Positions 63,624-64,000 of a stretch of 64,000 nucleotides of DNA are shown here, in pieces. This DNA comes from Treponema sp. CETP13 (GTDB lineage Bacteria; Spirochaetota; Spirochaetia; Treponematales; Treponemataceae): the NCBI GenBank assembly GCA_001885315.1, contig MLPZ01000004.1, positions 62,001 through 126,000 on the forward strand, written 5' to 3'. The notes below the pieces were generated by a model that saw only the letters and a list, made by a program, of their open reading frames with translations, did no database searches and had not been told where the DNA came from. The translations under genes and the position numbers were made by a program. How positions within the stretch are numbered: position 1 is the first letter of the stretch; every line of letters begins with the position of its first letter.

Positions 63624-64000
63624 TCAGTTATCTAAGATAGTAATTTCTACACGGCGATTACGGGCCATATTCTCTTCACTATCGTTTGGAGCGACGGGTT
63701 GTGTAGAACCATATCCTTTTGTAAATATTTGAGAAGCGGTTTTTGCTCCAATCGATAGTAAGTAATTTGCAACGGACATGGCACGTTCTTCTGAAAGAGA
63801 AAGTTGTGATTCTTCAGATCCCCATTTAGCACAATGTCCACCTATAAGTAAATCATTTGGCATATCAGCTAAAATACTGCTTATTTTTTGTAGTTTAATT
63901 TTTTCACTGTCTGCTAATTCAGAACTTTCGGCTTTAAATTGTATTTTTTCTAGGCTAATTTTTATTCCCCTGTCAGTAAGTTCTGTACTCGTATTGTCAA
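63624..64000 (-). CDS. OmpA-like C-terminal domain protein (5' end missing)
   Basis: The peptidoglycan-binding OmpA/MotB domain of an envelope protein. The frame stays open to the right edge (codons from base 63998), so the start lies outside. Visible: ISLEKIQFKAESSELADSEK, ILADMPNDLLIGGHCAKWG, LSEERAMSVANYLLSIGA and the final NRRVEITIL. The conserved Asp is within GHCAKWGSEES-type sequence only loosely, but Arg in ARNRRVE is kept. It precedes recQ in the same direction, with 41 bases between. Confidence 0.88.
   Translation of the reverse strand, partial: DNTSTELTDRGIKISLEKIQFKAESSELADSEKIKLQKISSILADMPNDLLIGGHCAKWGSEESQLSLSEERAMSVANYLLSIGAKTASQIFTKGYGSTQPVAPNDSEENMARNRRVEITILDN

Noticed and set aside
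1-64000. tRNA, rRNA, insertion sequences, prophage or defence islands
   Set aside because: Gaps between genes are short and none has a cloverleaf or rRNA segment; no transposase, integrase or phage gene was recognised.

Overview
The window is a gene-dense, AT-rich stretch of a spirochaete chromosome, most likely a Treponema or close relative. The evidence is the class I (archaeal-type) lysyl-tRNA synthetase, an EF-G of the spirochaete/mitochondrial EF-G1 style, a long PPi-dependent phosphofructokinase, a BMP/Pnr nucleoside importer like that of T. pallidum, flagellar chaperones, a chemoreceptor and a PilZ protein. Cellobiose phosphorylase, 4-alpha-glucanotransferase, glycogen debranching enzyme and PPi-PFK suggest an anaerobic carbohydrate fermenter, perhaps a gut or rumen treponeme. 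Rubrerythrin and peroxiredoxin fit an anaerobe exposed to some oxygen. Species assignment is inference.

Layout. 1-4.0 kb: lysS (cut by the left edge), a chemoreceptor, rubrerythrin. 4.0-8.8 kb, minus strand: a MarR regulator and a four-gene BMP-type nucleoside ABC importer, with two identical 14-bp operators on its promoter. 8.8-11.3 kb: a YesL-like membrane protein (+) and malQ (-). 11.4-21.1 kb, all minus: fliS, a FlgN-like chaperone, polA, coaE, a SPOR protein, an exported unknown, fusA, a RecA-like P-loop protein. 21.3-29.1 kb, plus: ftsH, lolA-like, rodZ-like, rimO, pcrA. 29.2-34.8 kb: peroxiredoxin (-), then gatCAB and two small unknowns (+). 34.8-42.6 kb, minus: oppA, a decayed second oppA, oppBCDF. 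42.8-53.3 kb: pfp, cellobiose phosphorylase, trkAH, glycogen debranching enzyme, a coiled-coil protein. 53.3-57.8 kb: parE-parC-yigZ, coupled by one-base overlaps. 57.8-64 kb: PilZ, HtrA, hisHF, a small membrane protein overlapping the 3' end of recQ, and the end of an OmpA-domain gene cut by the right edge.

Most interesting signals. (1) At least nine genes lack a Shine-Dalgarno and have a promoter-like -10 only 6-8 bases from ATG, which suggests leaderless transcripts. (2) Several promoters have palindromic operators in classical places (importer, cellobiose phosphorylase, rubrerythrin). (3) A 433-bp gap holds two identical 14-bp palindromes 21 bp apart, a possible promoter and a 17-bp terminator, a candidate small-RNA unit. 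(4) A second oppA is decaying, with its frameshift inside a perfect inverted repeat. (5) The importer ATPase has one canonical and one degenerate ATP site. No tRNA, rRNA, CRISPR array, insertion sequence or prophage was seen.
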